64,000 nt of DNA from Streptomyces dangxiongensis (GCF_003675325.1 NZ_CP033073.1:3720001-3784000), one strand, 5' to 3'. Positions 37,978 to 48,052 are shown, counted from the stretch's first letter. Notes: generated from the letters alone by a model not told the origin. Program-made: numbers and translations.

Positions 37978-38081
37978 GGCAGTGGTCCTCGGTCAGCAGG
38001 TCAGGTGAAGCGGCGGTGCACACGCGGCGACATCGCACGCGGCGAAGTCACACGCGGCGACATCGAGCGAACGCGGCGGAG

Positions 38082-39161
38082 TCACAGGCGGCGGGCCGCC
38101 CGGAAGCCGCGGGCGTAGAAGTCGGTGCCGTCCAGCAGTGAGCGGCCCGACAGGTCACCCAGAGTGGGGCCGTTGGCGGCGGAGCGACTGGAGTAGAAGC
38201 GGTGCCGGCCCTGGTCGTCGAGGCCCATGTACATGCCGCAGTGGTCGATGAAGTCCGGCCGGTCCTTGATGATGGCGAAGAAGACCAGATCGCCGGGTTG
38301 CAGGACGCCCAGGTCGGTGGCCTGCTGCCTGCCGGTGTGGGGGATCACCAGGCGGCCGGGACCGTAGGCGGCGATGGCGAAGGCGCGGCGCGGCAGACCG
38401 GTGCCCCGGGCGTTGGTGTTGTGCAGGGGGATGCCCATGCGGTAGCCCCACACCAGACGCTGGAAGCCGGAGCAGTCGACATCGCCGTAGCGGGCCTTCT
38501 CCGGCTGCACACGCGTGCCGTCCGGGAAGGTCCAGTCCGTGCCCAGATAGTCGTAGAAGTCGGACTGCTCGTCGTGGAAGGCGAAGTCCAGCGGGTTGTT
38601 GACCTCGGCATTGCGCGGGCCGAAGTGCGCGGTGCCCGCGTAGCGCACGCCGGCAGCGTTGTGCTTGTCGGGCGCCCCGGCGCTGCTGTACTGGAACGCC
38701 ACGGCGAAGACGTCCGGGCTGCTGTCGACGAGCGCCTTGCGGAACCAGCCCTCGAACCAGGCGGACTTCTCCATGCCCTGCTGCCACGCGTGCGGCAGCA
38801 CCCGCACCCAGGCGTCCGTGGTCACCTTGGCCTCGGTGGTGCGCGGCTCGCTGAAGGTGCGGCTGGGCCCGGTGAGTACGGCCGTACGGGCGCCGTCGGT
38901 GAAAGTGGCGAGCGTGCCGCCGTCGCCGGCGCGGACCACGGTGCGGCCGGGGGCGGACAGCCGCTCGAAGGTGTGGGGCCCGGTGGGCCGGGCGCTCGGG
39001 CCGGAGCCCGCGCCTGCCGTACCGCCGTTGTCGTGGCTGCCGTGCCCGAGGCGGTCCCAGGCGTACCCGCCCGCCGCCCCGGCGGCCGCCACGCCCGCGA
39101 TCGTCCGGAACACGGCGCGGCGAGTCGGGCCGCTTCGCCTGCCGTCAGGTGCGGAGTGCAT
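38082..39161 (-). CDS. Tat-exported NlpC/P60 hydrolase
   Basis: A 359-residue protein with a twin-arginine signal (TRRAVFRTIAGVAAAGAAGG; RR at 14-15). The C-terminal domain shows the papain-like NlpC/P60 core YGDVDCSGFQRLVWGY with Cys230 and a later DHCGMYMG containing the His. NlpC/P60 enzymes cleave gamma-glutamyl bonds in peptidoglycan or poly-gamma-glutamate. Its position between PgsC and a glycosyltransferase makes polymer trimming or release a likely role; this is inference. Family members in cell-wall remodelling are the alternative. Confidence 0.82.
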   Translation of the reverse strand: MHSAPDGRRSGPTRRAVFRTIAGVAAAGAAGGYAWDRLGHGSHDNGGTAGAGSGPSARPTGPHTFERLSAPGRTVVRAGDGGTLATFTDGARTAVLTGPSRTFSEPRTTEAKVTTDAWVRVLPHAWQQGMEKSAWFEGWFRKALVDSSPDVFAVAFQYSSAGAPDKHNAAGVRYAGTAHFGPRNAEVNNPLDFAFHDEQSDFYDYLGTDWTFPDGTRVQPEKARYGDVDCSGFQRLVWGYRMGIPLHNTNARGTGLPRRAFAIAAYGPGRLVIPHTGRQQATDLGVLQPGDLVFFAIIKDRPDFIDHCGMYMGLDDQGRHRFYSSRSAANGPTLGDLSGRSLLDGTDFYARGFRAARRL

Positions 39162-39203
39162 GGCCGATCCTCCTGGGACTGTGGGGTGAGAGGGGTGAGC
39201 GGG

Positions 39204-39686
39204 TCAGCCGGTGGGCAGGGCCCCGATCAACAGACCGGCGACGAGCACCACGTAGGTGGCCAGGGTCACCGCCGTGGTCGAGATGACCGTGGCCGCCAGC
39301 GGCTGACGGGCCATCTGGTAGGAGACCAGGCCGGGGACGATGAAGCCAAGGGTCTGTGACGTGTACAGCAGCGGAAACTCGTGGCTGAGGGTGAGCATCA
39401 CGGTGGTCTGCATCAGCACCGCGCACAGCACGATGGCGGCGAACAGCCGCTTGCCGTAGAGGATCACCGTGCGCTGCACCAGCTTCATCAGGAAGTACGT
39501 TCCCGCCGCTACAACGACCATCAGCCCGGCCATCCGCACGTCGGTGACGAGCGTGAGGGCGATCCAGCCCGGGGTGATCATGCCCCCGGGGGAGAGGTTG
39601 GTGGTCAGATAGCAGACGAGCGAGAAGACCAGCCCGAGGGCGATCCCGAGCGCGGCGGTCTGTGCGTTGAGGTTGGCGGGGATCAC
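39204..39686 (-). CDS. pgsC: PgsC/CapC-type polymer synthesis membrane protein
   Basis: A 160-residue protein with about five helices, matching the PgsC/CapC subunit of the poly-gamma-glutamate synthase: LGIALGLVFSLVCYLTTN, MITPGWIALTLV, YFLMKLVQRTVILYGKRLF, and GFIVPGLVSYQMARQPLAAT. GTG start overlaps the PgsB stop as GTGA, the normal capB-capC coupling. It probably forms the channel/synthase complex with PgsB. Confidence 0.85.
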   Translation of the reverse strand: MIPANLNAQTAALGIALGLVFSLVCYLTTNLSPGGMITPGWIALTLVTDVRMAGLMVVVAAGTYFLMKLVQRTVILYGKRLFAAIVLCAVLMQTTVMLTLSHEFPLLYTSQTLGFIVPGLVSYQMARQPLAATVISTTAVTLATYVVLVAGLLIGALPTG

Positions 39687-41146
39687 GGGTTCCTCGTGGA
39701 CTGGGACGGATCGTAGGAGTGTTGCGGGTAGTCCGCGGTGCTCTGGTCGTCGGGCCGGCCCTGGCGGTCGGCGAACCGGCGGGCGAGCTCGCGCTGCTCC
39801 GGGACGCGGAAGGCGTACGTCGGTGTCTCCAGAGGCGCCACCCAGCTATACGGCTCCGGCTCGGGCGGCCTTGCCACCGAGACCCGCGGCCGGGGTAGGG
39901 CGATCTGCATGGTCTCCTGGTCCAGGCCGTCGCCGTCGGGAACGGCGTCGAGCGGGTCCTCGGATTCGTCCAGCGGCAGCTCGGCGAGGCATTCCAGGAA
40001 CAGCTCGCCCTGGCCGTGGATGTTGCCGATCGCCACCAGCGAGGAATCCGGGCCGAGTTCCGCGAGGATCGCGGCGGTCAGCTCCTCGGGTTCCCGGCGG
40101 TCGCCGCCGAGATCCACCACCCGCCCGGTGAAGCCGTCCGGGATCGCGTCGCGGGCGCTCTTGGTCGGGTGGCCGATCAGGAACACCGTCTCGGCGGCGA
40201 GGTCGGGGACGATCGTGCCCATCTGGCCGTTGCGCTCCACCCGGTCCGGGCGGCAGTTGATGACCACGCCGATCGGCCGTGTGATCGCGCCCAGATCCTC
40301 CAGCTGCTTGACGTTCATCAGCGTCGACTCGGGGTCGTTGGCCGCGAAGACGTTGGCGAACCGCAGCCGCTTGCCCTCGTGGGTGACGTAGCGCTCCACG
40401 GACAGCACGCCCGGGTCGGGCGGCGCGTCCCACATGCCCTGCATCGCGGTCTGCCGCTCCACGCCGAGCAGTTCGGCGACGGCGAGCGCGATCGCCACGT
40501 TCTCCTTGAAGGTGAACCAACTGAAGCCGCGCAGTTCGGCGTCGGTCACCGACTCCGGATCGACCGCGATCAGCCGGCAGTTCCGCTTGTCGGCCTCCTC
40601 CTGGAGGATGTGCAGCCGGTCCTTCTCCGCCGTCACACACACCCCGCCCACCGGCATCGAGCGGGAGAGCGAGCGGGCGACGTCGTCCAGCGTCGGCCCC
40701 ATCTCCTCCAGATGGTCCTCGCGGACGTTGCACAGCACGCCGATCGTGGAACGGATCAGCTTCTCCTGGTTGATCTCCTGCAGCGCGGGCATCACCGCCA
40801 TGCACTCGATCACCAGCGCGTCCGGCCGGTAGGTCGCCGCCCGCCGTACGATGCCGATCTGCTCGACGATGTTGGAGATGCCGAACTTGCGGTACACCGG
40901 CTCCTCGGTGGCGTCCGGATGGATGAACCGGGCCGCGGTGCCGGTGGTCTTGGACACCGTGACCAGGCCGCCGCCGCGCAGCGCGCCCGCGCACAGCCGG
41001 GTGATCGAACTCTTGCCGCGGATGCCGTTGACCAGCACCCGCGTGGGTATCTGCTCCAGCGAGGCGAAGTGCCGCCGCTGCTCCAGGATTCCGGCGATCC
41101 ACAGAGCGGCGCAGCACAGCAGGACGATGACATAGAGGAAGAGCAC
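39683..41146 (-). CDS. pgsB: PgsB/CapB-type poly-gamma-glutamate synthase
   Basis: A 487-residue Mur-ligase-type amide ligase anchored by one N-terminal helix. The nucleotide loop VNGIRGKSSITRL (41-47), DALVIECMAVMPALQEINQEKL, NVREDHLEEMGPT and ANDPESTLMN are CapB hallmarks. It activates glutamate (or a similar amino acid) with ATP for gamma-linked chain growth. A C-terminal extension of about 90 residues rich in Pro/Asp/Arg is not part of the usual catalytic core. The GTG start is 15 bp after the upstream sensor gene. PgsA/CapA and PgsE homologues are not seen in the window. Confidence 0.9.
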   Translation of the reverse strand: MLFLYVIVLLCCAALWIAGILEQRRHFASLEQIPTRVLVNGIRGKSSITRLCAGALRGGGLVTVSKTTGTAARFIHPDATEEPVYRKFGISNIVEQIGIVRRAATYRPDALVIECMAVMPALQEINQEKLIRSTIGVLCNVREDHLEEMGPTLDDVARSLSRSMPVGGVCVTAEKDRLHILQEEADKRNCRLIAVDPESVTDAELRGFSWFTFKENVAIALAVAELLGVERQTAMQGMWDAPPDPGVLSVERYVTHEGKRLRFANVFAANDPESTLMNVKQLEDLGAITRPIGVVINCRPDRVERNGQMGTIVPDLAAETVFLIGHPTKSARDAIPDGFTGRVVDLGGDRREPEELTAAILAELGPDSSLVAIGNIHGQGELFLECLAELPLDESEDPLDAVPDGDGLDQETMQIALPRPRVSVARPPEPEPYSWVAPLETPTYAFRVPEQRELARRFADRQGRPDDQSTADYPQHSYDPSQSTRNP

Positions 41147-41161
41147 GCCGATTCCGTCCTT

Positions 41162-43542
41162 CTACCGCTGGAGGGTGTTCTCACGCGGGGGCCGGGAGGG
41201 CCCGGCGGCCTGGCCTGATCTGGCCGCCCGGTCGCGTTCCGCCAGGGCCTGGCGCACCAGCTCCAGGCTGCGGGTGACCGAGCCGATCTCGTCGTGGTTG
41301 ACCGGATGCAGCACGGTGCGGCGGTCTCCGCCGGCGAGCCGCTCGACGAGCACGGCGACCGCGCGCAGCGGCCGGACCACCACGACATGCAGCCAGCCAA
41401 GGCCGGCCGCGCCCGCGGCGAGGCCCAGGATGCCGGCGAGCATGGTGCGCTGCTCGGCCTGCACCGCGGGGATCTGGAGCGCCGCCGCGGGCTCCGCGGT
41501 CACCACGTGCCAGCCGAGGCGGGCCGTCGGGCCGCTCTGCGCCAGCGGCGCGGCGGTCGACCGATGGGCCGGAGGACGTGTTGTGCACCGCCGAGGTCGC
41601 GGTGCCCGTGGTCCCCGGGGCGCCCCTGGGTGGCGCGGGCGAGACGGGTCAGGCCGGAGTCGGGCAGCGACTGGAAGGCGCGGTAGCCCACGCTCGCCGC
41701 CAGCACCTTGTCGTCGCGGTCCGTCACCCAGACGCTGCCCAGCTTCGGCCTGGGGAGAATGGAGTTGAGCGCCTTCACGTCGATCTCGCCGAACAGCACC
41801 ACCCCGGCCGCCGGGGCCTTGCCCTTGCCGGCCCGGACCTGCGCGTAGGCGGCGATCGCCGGTATCCGGCCCGAGGTGTTGACGGTGGTGATCCCACCGC
41901 CGCCGGGCACGTGGACGAGGGTGCGCAGCGGTGTGCCGCCCACCCTCAGCGTGATGCCGCCCGAGCGGTCCAGGAGATACAGCGAGCGGTACTGCTTGTG
42001 GTCGGCGAGGGATTTGCGCAGAACCTCGGTCTGGGCGTCCCGGCTCCGGCCCGGCAGGCTCGCGGCCGCCTCGCTCAGGTCGGTGTACGACCGGTCGAGG
42101 GACTGCCGGATCCGGTTCGTCGCGATCTCGGTGCGCGCCTGCTGGTCGGCGAGGACCGGAGCCGGAACCGCGGTCGCGGTGTCCGCCCGGTTCAGCACGA
42201 AGATCATCGGCATCGACCAGCAGGCCACCACCACCACGCCGGCCACGGCCAGCGCCCGGTAACCCGGTCCGCGCCGGGCCGGGAACTCCCGCGGGCCGCT
42301 CTCGCCGAGCAGTTGCCCGCGCAGTGAGTCCAGGGCCCGCCCGATCCTGGCCAGTTCACCGAAGCCGTGTACCGGAACCGGCCGGGACAGCTCCGCCGGC
42401 GCGGCCGGCCCGTCCCCGGTCGCGCCCCGGGCCAGACGGCCGGCGGACAGGTACAGCCGCAGCAGTGGCTGTTGCAGGGTGAAGTACAGCACCATCCCGA
42501 GCAGCAGCGCGACCGCGGCCAGCGCCCCGGCCGCCTCGAGCGCGAAGCCCGAGTAGTCGGCGGCGGTGGTCGTGGTGGGCGCCGCGCGGGAGGTGAGCAC
42601 CACCAGACCGAGGTCGTCGGTTTCGCCCGGACCGGTCGCCGAGGCGACCTGGGCCCAGCCGGCCACGGTGCGCCGGCTGCCGGTGGTGGCGCCCAGCAGG
42701 CTTCCCGAGGCGTCGGTGTCACTCCCCGACCTGTGCGCCGCGCGCGCCGCAGCCGCGGGCAGACCGTTGTGGGCGGCGGCCGGAGAGGCCGTGCCACGGA
42801 CCGCGGTGGCGAGCGACTTGCCGCTCGCGTCCAGCACTTCGGCGGTGCGCCCGTCGCCGTACGCCGTGAGGGCGGGGAGCGGCTCGCAGACCACCAGCAG
42901 CCACTGCCGGGCGGGCCGGCTCGGGGCCTGGTACTGGTCCTGGTCGGGATCGTCCTGCTGCGCGGGCAGGGTGACCTTGGCGAAGTACAGCAGTTGCCGT
43001 GTGCCGCCCGACGTCACCAGCCGGGGCGGGATCTCCCCGTGCCCGGACGCCGTCCTGGCGACGTCCACCCCGGCCAGCGGCACGGTCCTGCCGCTGGTCG
43101 CCAGCAGTTTCCCGGTGTGCGCGTCGAGCAGCGCACGGCCGAGGAACGCCTTCTTGGCAGAGGTCAGCGCTTTGAGCGCGGTCGTGGGGGTCGAGGTGCT
43201 CGTCGCCGGGTACGCGTCGGCCGTACGGCGTACCGTGCCCGCCTCGGCGTCGATCGCGGTGCGCAGAGACAGCGCGGTGTCCGCGGCGATCTGCTGCTCC
43301 CCGTTCAGCACGGCCTGCGGGGTGCCCGCGGTGTGGATGCCTTCGAGGCCGATCACGGTCAGGGCGGCGACCACCAGCAGGAGTACGACGATCGAGGCTA
43401 TCGGCGGGCGCACCCCGCCAAGCATCGGCATGTCGGCGCGGCGGCGGATGCGGTGTCGGCGCGGCGCCCGGGGTGCGGAGGACAGGGCAGCGGGTCCTTC
43501 CTCAATCGGCGCGAGCGCCCAAATGTTCGACAATGCGAACAT
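41162..43542 (-). CDS. membrane sensor with Cache-like and HAMP domains, frameshifted
   Basis: Reads as one protein of about 790 residues after two single-base corrections. ATG at 43542 with GGGAG upstream; helix at about residue 50 (IASIVVLLLVVAALTVIGLEG), a large extracytoplasmic part, a helix FALEAAGALAAVALLLGMVLYF, a HAMP-like segment, another helix VAGVVVVACWSMPMIFVLN, a second Cache-like region and finally a HAMP near the C-terminus (VVVRPLRAVAVLVERLAGGD). The frame changes near 41625 (GGGG run) and near 41556 (TCGGTCG). It is the first gene of the pgsB operon and probably senses an external condition; no kinase or cyclase follows. Confidence 0.75.
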
Positions 43543-43626
43543 TCTAGCTCCCTGCGATCACGTGCCCATCACATTTGCGCCCCAAGTGGCGTACGAGACA
43601 CGGGACCCTGTGCGGCGGCGGCCCGT

Positions 43627-43668
43627 GCGGGTCCGCCACCCCTCCCACGCGCCGAAGGGCGGACCCGC
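43627..43668 (-). terminator. hairpin after the secreted alpha/beta hydrolase gene
   Basis: 11 bp stem GCGGGTCCGCC/GGCGGACCCGC with a 20-base loop, 41 bp past the stop. Confidence 0.7.
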
Positions 43669-43708
43669 GAACAGGCCCGGCCCTTCGGATGTCCGGTCAG
43701 CCGTCCGG

Positions 43709-45058
43709 TCAGCGGACGAAAGAGATCTCCGGGTACTTGCCGGCGGGCCCGTCGAGCAGGGTGCTGTGCTTGTGACGCAGCTCCTGGTCGAAGAAGGCGG
43801 CGAGGTAGACACGCTGGACCTGGACCGCCCGGTTCGGGTCGATCGTGCCGTACTGCTGCTGGACCTGAGTCTGGGAGAGCCCGAGCAGGCCCGCCCACTG
43901 CGGCACCATCCACTCGCTGTCGCTGAACGACAGGTGCGCCGCGCCCTTGAGCTTGATGTCGACCCGGTAGCCCTTCAGGTGCGACCACAGCGTGCGCCAC
44001 GAGCTGTCGTTGTTCCGGTTGTGGCCGCCGGAGCTGAAGAGCATGAAGGGGCGGTCCAGGTCCTTGCTCGGCGCCGTCCCGAAGAACTGGCCGTCCAGGT
44101 TGGCACCGGCATCGATCCGCTTGTCGAGCTGCATGGCGGTGTCGACCGCCGCGCCGCCCAGCGACCAGCCGAACATCCCGATACGGGAGGTGTCCACCGA
44201 CTTCGACAGCCCCGAGGGGAGCGTCGCGTGGCCGGCGTCCGGGTTGCCGCCACTGCTGATCTTGCCGAGAGCGTTGATGACGAACTTGATGTCGGCCGCG
44301 CGCACCTTGAGCGTGTCGGAGGAGTGGGTGCCCGACGGCATCCTGTTGAGTTCGAGCCGGTTGGCGGGGAACTGCACCTCGTTGGCGTCGTGGGTGTGGT
44401 CGACGGTGACGACGAGGTAGCCGCGGCTGGCGAGATCCTGGGCGAGAGCGGTGCCCATCGCGCGGTCCGAGTGCAGCCCGGTCGAGTACAGCAGGACGGG
44501 CAGCTTGCCGAGGCTGGTCTTCACCGGGGCGAGGACATGGCCCGCGGTTTTCGGCAGGGTCACCTGCTGCGGCGACAGCCCGCGCGAGGCGAGGAAGTGG
44601 GCGCCGGAGACCGACGGCATCCACGGCGCCTGATAGTGCCCGGACGTGGCGGTGGCCGGATACCAGAGCGACACCATCAACTCGCGGGGCTTGTTGCCGG
44701 GCACGTACGGATCCGTACGGGACGTGTCGACGAGGTGCAGGCCGACCATGCCCACGCTGTTCTGCCCGGTCGGCGCGGGCATGGTGAGCTGCAGGCCGGA
44801 CGGGGCCGTCCGGGCGGACGTGAGCGCCTCGGGGTGTACGGGCTTGTGGTGCTGCGGCGCCTCGTCGTTCTCGGGCGCCAAGGGCGTGTTCGGGTCGGGC
44901 TGGTCGGCCGAGAAACCGGTGGCCGCAGGCTTGTCGGACGTCTTCCCGGCGGCCACCGCCGGCGTCATCCCCAGACTCAGCGCGACGGCCAGCGCACCCG
45001 CCGAGCCGACCGCTCTGGCGATCGCTCTGCGACAGTGGGGCGGGCGGCGGTGTTTCAT
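43709..45058 (-). CDS. secreted alpha/beta hydrolase (PAF-AH/chlorophyllase-like)
   Basis: A 449-residue exported protein. Signal peptide MKHRRPPHCRRAIARAVGSA onward with cleavage after AVAAG-type sequence near residue 37. Nucleophile elbow GMFGWSLGGAA (Ser in GWSLGG) at about residue 280, oxyanion-side LPVLLYSTGLHSDR and a VDHTHDANEV segment. It most resembles the lipase/PAF acetylhydrolase-like family. ATG at 45058 with AAGGGGG upstream. Next to but separately transcribed from the pgs operon. Substrate unknown. Confidence 0.85.
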   Translation of the reverse strand: MKHRRPPHCRRAIARAVGSAGALAVALSLGMTPAVAAGKTSDKPAATGFSADQPDPNTPLAPENDEAPQHHKPVHPEALTSARTAPSGLQLTMPAPTGQNSVGMVGLHLVDTSRTDPYVPGNKPRELMVSLWYPATATSGHYQAPWMPSVSGAHFLASRGLSPQQVTLPKTAGHVLAPVKTSLGKLPVLLYSTGLHSDRAMGTALAQDLASRGYLVVTVDHTHDANEVQFPANRLELNRMPSGTHSSDTLKVRAADIKFVINALGKISSGGNPDAGHATLPSGLSKSVDTSRIGMFGWSLGGAAVDTAMQLDKRIDAGANLDGQFFGTAPSKDLDRPFMLFSSGGHNRNNDSSWRTLWSHLKGYRVDIKLKGAAHLSFSDSEWMVPQWAGLLGLSQTQVQQQYGTIDPNRAVQVQRVYLAAFFDQELRHKHSTLLDGPAGKYPEISFVR

Positions 45059-45325
45059 GAAACCCCCTTGTTGGTCAGCGATCACAGAACGCGCGATCGA
45101 CTGCCGCACACCGTACCGCCGCGGCGGCGGGCGGATTCGCCCGCCCGGCCAGCCACGATCCCTTGAGCCCGCATGGTGCCGGCTCCCGGGGCATGCGGTC
45201 GCGACGGACCCTCCGGATCAGCCCCGGACACCTACGGTCAACAGCGGTGCGACGCGAGCCTCACGACCGCCCGTGGAGAAGACATCCGCGCAGGTCAGAG
45301 CCGTAGAGCCTGCGCAGACGCCGTC

Positions 45326-45490
45326 GCTTCCCAAGCCGACCTCGATGTGGACCGGACGGCCGCCGCGCTGCTGGCGGGCGTCCAGGGAGGCGTGGCCATC
45401 ATGATGTCAACGGGCGACTCGGCCCACCTCAAGGCAGCGCTCGACACCGGAATCGAACACCTTCGCGTGACGGCGGGTGAGGTCAGGTAG
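45326..45490 (+). pseudogene. C-terminal remnant of a TetR-family regulator
   Basis: The last 55 codons read LDVDRTAAALLAGVQGGVAI and STGDSAHLKAALDTGIEHLR, the C-terminal dimerisation end of TetR-type repressors. No N-terminal helix-turn-helix or start lies upstream, so it is a truncated gene fragment. It overlaps the end of the convergent ABATE gene by 8 bp. Confidence 0.75.
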
Positions 45491-46040
45491 CCGCGGTCGG
45501 GCTCTTCTTGCGGGCACGGTACGCGGCCGCCTTGATCTTGTTGCCGCAGGACTCCATCCCGCACCACTGTCGGCGCATGCCGCGCGAGCGGTCGATGTAG
45601 GTGCGGGTGCACTCCGGGTTGCCGCACTCCTTGAGCAGGGGCACGTCCGGCCCGCTCAGGAGCTCGATGGCGCGGCGGGCCACCATGGAGAGGGCTTCTT
45701 CCGGTGTCGCCTGCGTCCATCGCCCCGACGGAGTGAGCTGCGGCACCGCGGGCGGTTTTCGTGCGGCGTTGTTCACTACGGTCAGCGCCGCTCCGTCGTA
45801 CCGCTCGCCGAGCCGACGAGCGGCGACCAGCTTGTATATCGCTTCCCGTACGGTCGTCGCCTGCTCGACGTCGGCCTCCTGGCCGGGCGAGACCGCGTCG
45901 ACGATGCCGGACTCCACATACCAAGCGTTCAGCCTGTCCGGGGTCACGAACATCTCGAAGCGTGCCGAACGGCGCGCTCGCAGCGTCGCGGCGAAGTCGA
46001 GTGCCGGGTTTCCGCAGACGAAGACATGGTCGAGATTCAC
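45483..46040 (-). CDS. ABATE/CGNR zinc-finger transcriptional regulator
   Basis: A 185-residue protein with the N-terminal stress-response ABATE domain (NLDHVFVCGNPALDFAATL) and a C-terminal CGNR zinc finger (ECGNPECTRTYIDRSRGMRRQWCGMESCGNK), with four Cys as ligands. GTG start at 46040 by family comparison; a longer upstream frame is not supported. Typical DNA-binding transcription factor of actinobacteria. Its neighbour, a truncated TetR regulator, suggests a former regulatory pair or local decay. Confidence 0.85.
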   Translation of the reverse strand: MNLDHVFVCGNPALDFAATLRARRSARFEMFVTPDRLNAWYVESGIVDAVSPGQEADVEQATTVREAIYKLVAARRLGERYDGAALTVVNNAARKPPAVPQLTPSGRWTQATPEEALSMVARRAIELLSGPDVPLLKECGNPECTRTYIDRSRGMRRQWCGMESCGNKIKAAAYRARKKSPTAAT

Positions 46041-46248
46041 GTCACCATTCTGACAGGTGACTTTCACATCGGGCAAGAATGCCGAATCAGAGGCCCCGGT
46101 CGGTGGCGAGGCACGAGAAGGATCTCTCCGAGCCCTCGGCGTCACGGCGTGCCGCCGCGGCGCCGTCCGTGGCCTTCCCGCTTCCCATGGCGGAACTTCC
46201 TTCGGTTCGCGGCGGTCGGATCACCAGTCGGGGCGGTGAGGCGTGTCG

Positions 46249-47301
46249 TCAGAAGCGGTCCACGTCGATGACGGCCTGGGTGAAGGCGGCGGGCGCCTCC
46301 TGGGGCACGTTGTGGCCGGTCCCCAGCAGGGTTCGGTGCTCGTACTTGCCCGTGAACCTGTCCCGGTACGAGGCTCCGGCACCCGGAGCGGTGAAGGGAT
46401 CGCGCTCGGGGTCGAGTGTGATGGTGGGTACCCCGATCGTCGGGCGCGCGGCCAGCCGCTTCTCGAGTCCGTCATAGCCGCGCTCGCCGTCGGCGAGGCT
46501 CAGCCGCCAGCGGTAGTTGTGGATGACGACGGCCGCGTAGTCGGGGTTGTCGAAGGCTGCCGCGGTGCGCTCGAAGGTGGCGTCGTCGAAGTCCCACGTC
46601 GGGGAGACGGTGTCCCAGACGAGCCTGGTCAGGTCGTGACGCAGGGTTTTGTCCTCCATGGCGAGCCGACCACGCTCGGTGGAGAAGTAGTACTGGTACC
46701 ACCAGGCGTGTTCGGCTTCGGGTGCCAGCGGCTTCAGGTTGGCCTCGCGATCGGTGACGAGGTATCCGCTCACCGACACGAGGGCCTTGCAGCGTCGGGG
46801 CCAGAGCGCGGCGATGATGTCGGCGGTGCGCGAGCCCCAGTCGAAGCCGGCCAGAACGGCCCTCTCGATCTTCAGGGCGTCCATCAGGGCGATGATGTCG
46901 AGCGCGATGACCGACTGCTGGGCGTTGCGGAACGTCCGGTCGGAGAGGAAGCGCGTCGTGCCGTGACCGCGCAGATACGGGACGATCACCCGATAGCCCT
47001 TCTCGGCCAACAGTGGGGCGACGTCGACGTAGCTGTGGATGTCGTACGGCCAGCCGTGCAGGCAGATGACCGCGGGGCCGTGGGCGGGGCCCAGTTCGGC
47101 ATAGCCGACGTCCAACAGGCCGGCCCTTGTCTGCTTCGGCCGCGCAAAGGTGGCGTGCGCGCCGGGAGTGGCCGTGGGAACGGCCGACGCCGCGGATGCG
47201 CTCCGGGTGGTGGCGGACGCGGCCTGCAGGCCGGCCAGTGAAGCGGCGGCCGCGCCTGTGCCCACGCCCAGGGCCTTACCGAAACTGCGCCTGTTGATCA
47301 T
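46249..47301 (-). CDS. Tat-exported epoxide hydrolase-like alpha/beta hydrolase
   Basis: A 350-residue protein with a twin-arginine signal (INRRSFGKALGVGTGAAAAS). The alpha/beta core has the oxyanion HGWPYDIHSY, nucleophile elbow GFDWGSR (Asp as nucleophile, as in epoxide hydrolases and haloalkane dehalogenases) and a C-terminal GTGHNVPQEAP with the catalytic His. GGAGG six bases before the ATG at 47301. Substrate unknown. Confidence 0.87.
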   Translation of the reverse strand: MINRRSFGKALGVGTGAAAASLAGLQAASATTRSASAASAVPTATPGAHATFARPKQTRAGLLDVGYAELGPAHGPAVICLHGWPYDIHSYVDVAPLLAEKGYRVIVPYLRGHGTTRFLSDRTFRNAQQSVIALDIIALMDALKIERAVLAGFDWGSRTADIIAALWPRRCKALVSVSGYLVTDREANLKPLAPEAEHAWWYQYYFSTERGRLAMEDKTLRHDLTRLVWDTVSPTWDFDDATFERTAAAFDNPDYAAVVIHNYRWRLSLADGERGYDGLEKRLAARPTIGVPTITLDPERDPFTAPGAGASYRDRFTGKYEHRTLLGTGHNVPQEAPAAFTQAVIDVDRF

Positions 47302-47572
47302 GCGCATCCTCCGTGTGTCGACTTCACCGGCTTGTGGACGACTGACTGTTCCACGGGTGACATCACCGGTCAAGCAGGTGACGGCGTTTTGGCTCCAACT
47401 CCGGACGCGGTCTACTTGGCGCGTACTGTCGCAAGTACTTGACTAGTGACACCCACCATAAGACCACTGCCTGAACCAGTGACTTACGCACGCGTCGCGC
47501 CGCCGCCGAGCGCAAGGTCAGGCCGGTCCAGACCGGTGGGTGGGGACGCAGCACCACTGCACAAGAGACGGG

Positions 47573-48052
47573 ATGATGGCCGTTATGCGCATCCGCATCG
47601 ACGCCTTCGACCTGCCCGGCCTCACTCGCCCCGCCTCTGCCGACGGCAAAGTGCCCGCCTACGGCAACATCCACGTCGCCGTGCAACGCCGCGACCGTCC
47701 GGCCGAACTCCTCGAGCCGCAGCCCGGCGACGCGCCGTCCGCGACATGGACCCTGGAGTGCGCCACGAGCGCATCGCCGACCGGCACCGAGGTCGAAGGG
47801 CCCTACGTGCAGGATCGTCTGGGCCGACGGTTCATCTACCTGTCGTGGGGCACGGTCGACGAGTCGGGCACCTTCACGATGTTCCGCCGCGCCAAGCTCA
47901 TGCTCGATGTCATCCCCGCCGACCTACTCGCCGCCGCCGCACGCGACGGGCTGCTGGTCGGACGCCTCGGCCTGACCGACGCGCAGGGCGGGCCCCTGTG
48001 CGCACGAGTCGAGCCCCCTCACATCACCTGGACCGCCGCACGCGCCGGCTAG
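47573..48052 (+). CDS. DUF5990 family protein
   Basis: A 159-residue soluble protein matching DUF5990 by MRIRIDAFDLPGL, VAVQRRDRPAELLEPQPGDAPSATW and FIYLSWGTVDESGTFTMFRRAKLML. The start is chosen at the ATG at 47573 among several clustered start codons (47540, 47573, 47576, 47585). Function unknown; no operon partner. Confidence 0.75.
   Translation: MMAVMRIRIDAFDLPGLTRPASADGKVPAYGNIHVAVQRRDRPAELLEPQPGDAPSATWTLECATSASPTGTEVEGPYVQDRLGRRFIYLSWGTVDESGTFTMFRRAKLMLDVIPADLLAAAARDGLLVGRLGLTDAQGGPLCARVEPPHITWTAARAG

Noticed and set aside
36343..38118. Plus-strand ORF opposite the GT39 gene
   Set aside because: No start signal and no recognizable domain; the minus-strand glycosyltransferase is unambiguous.
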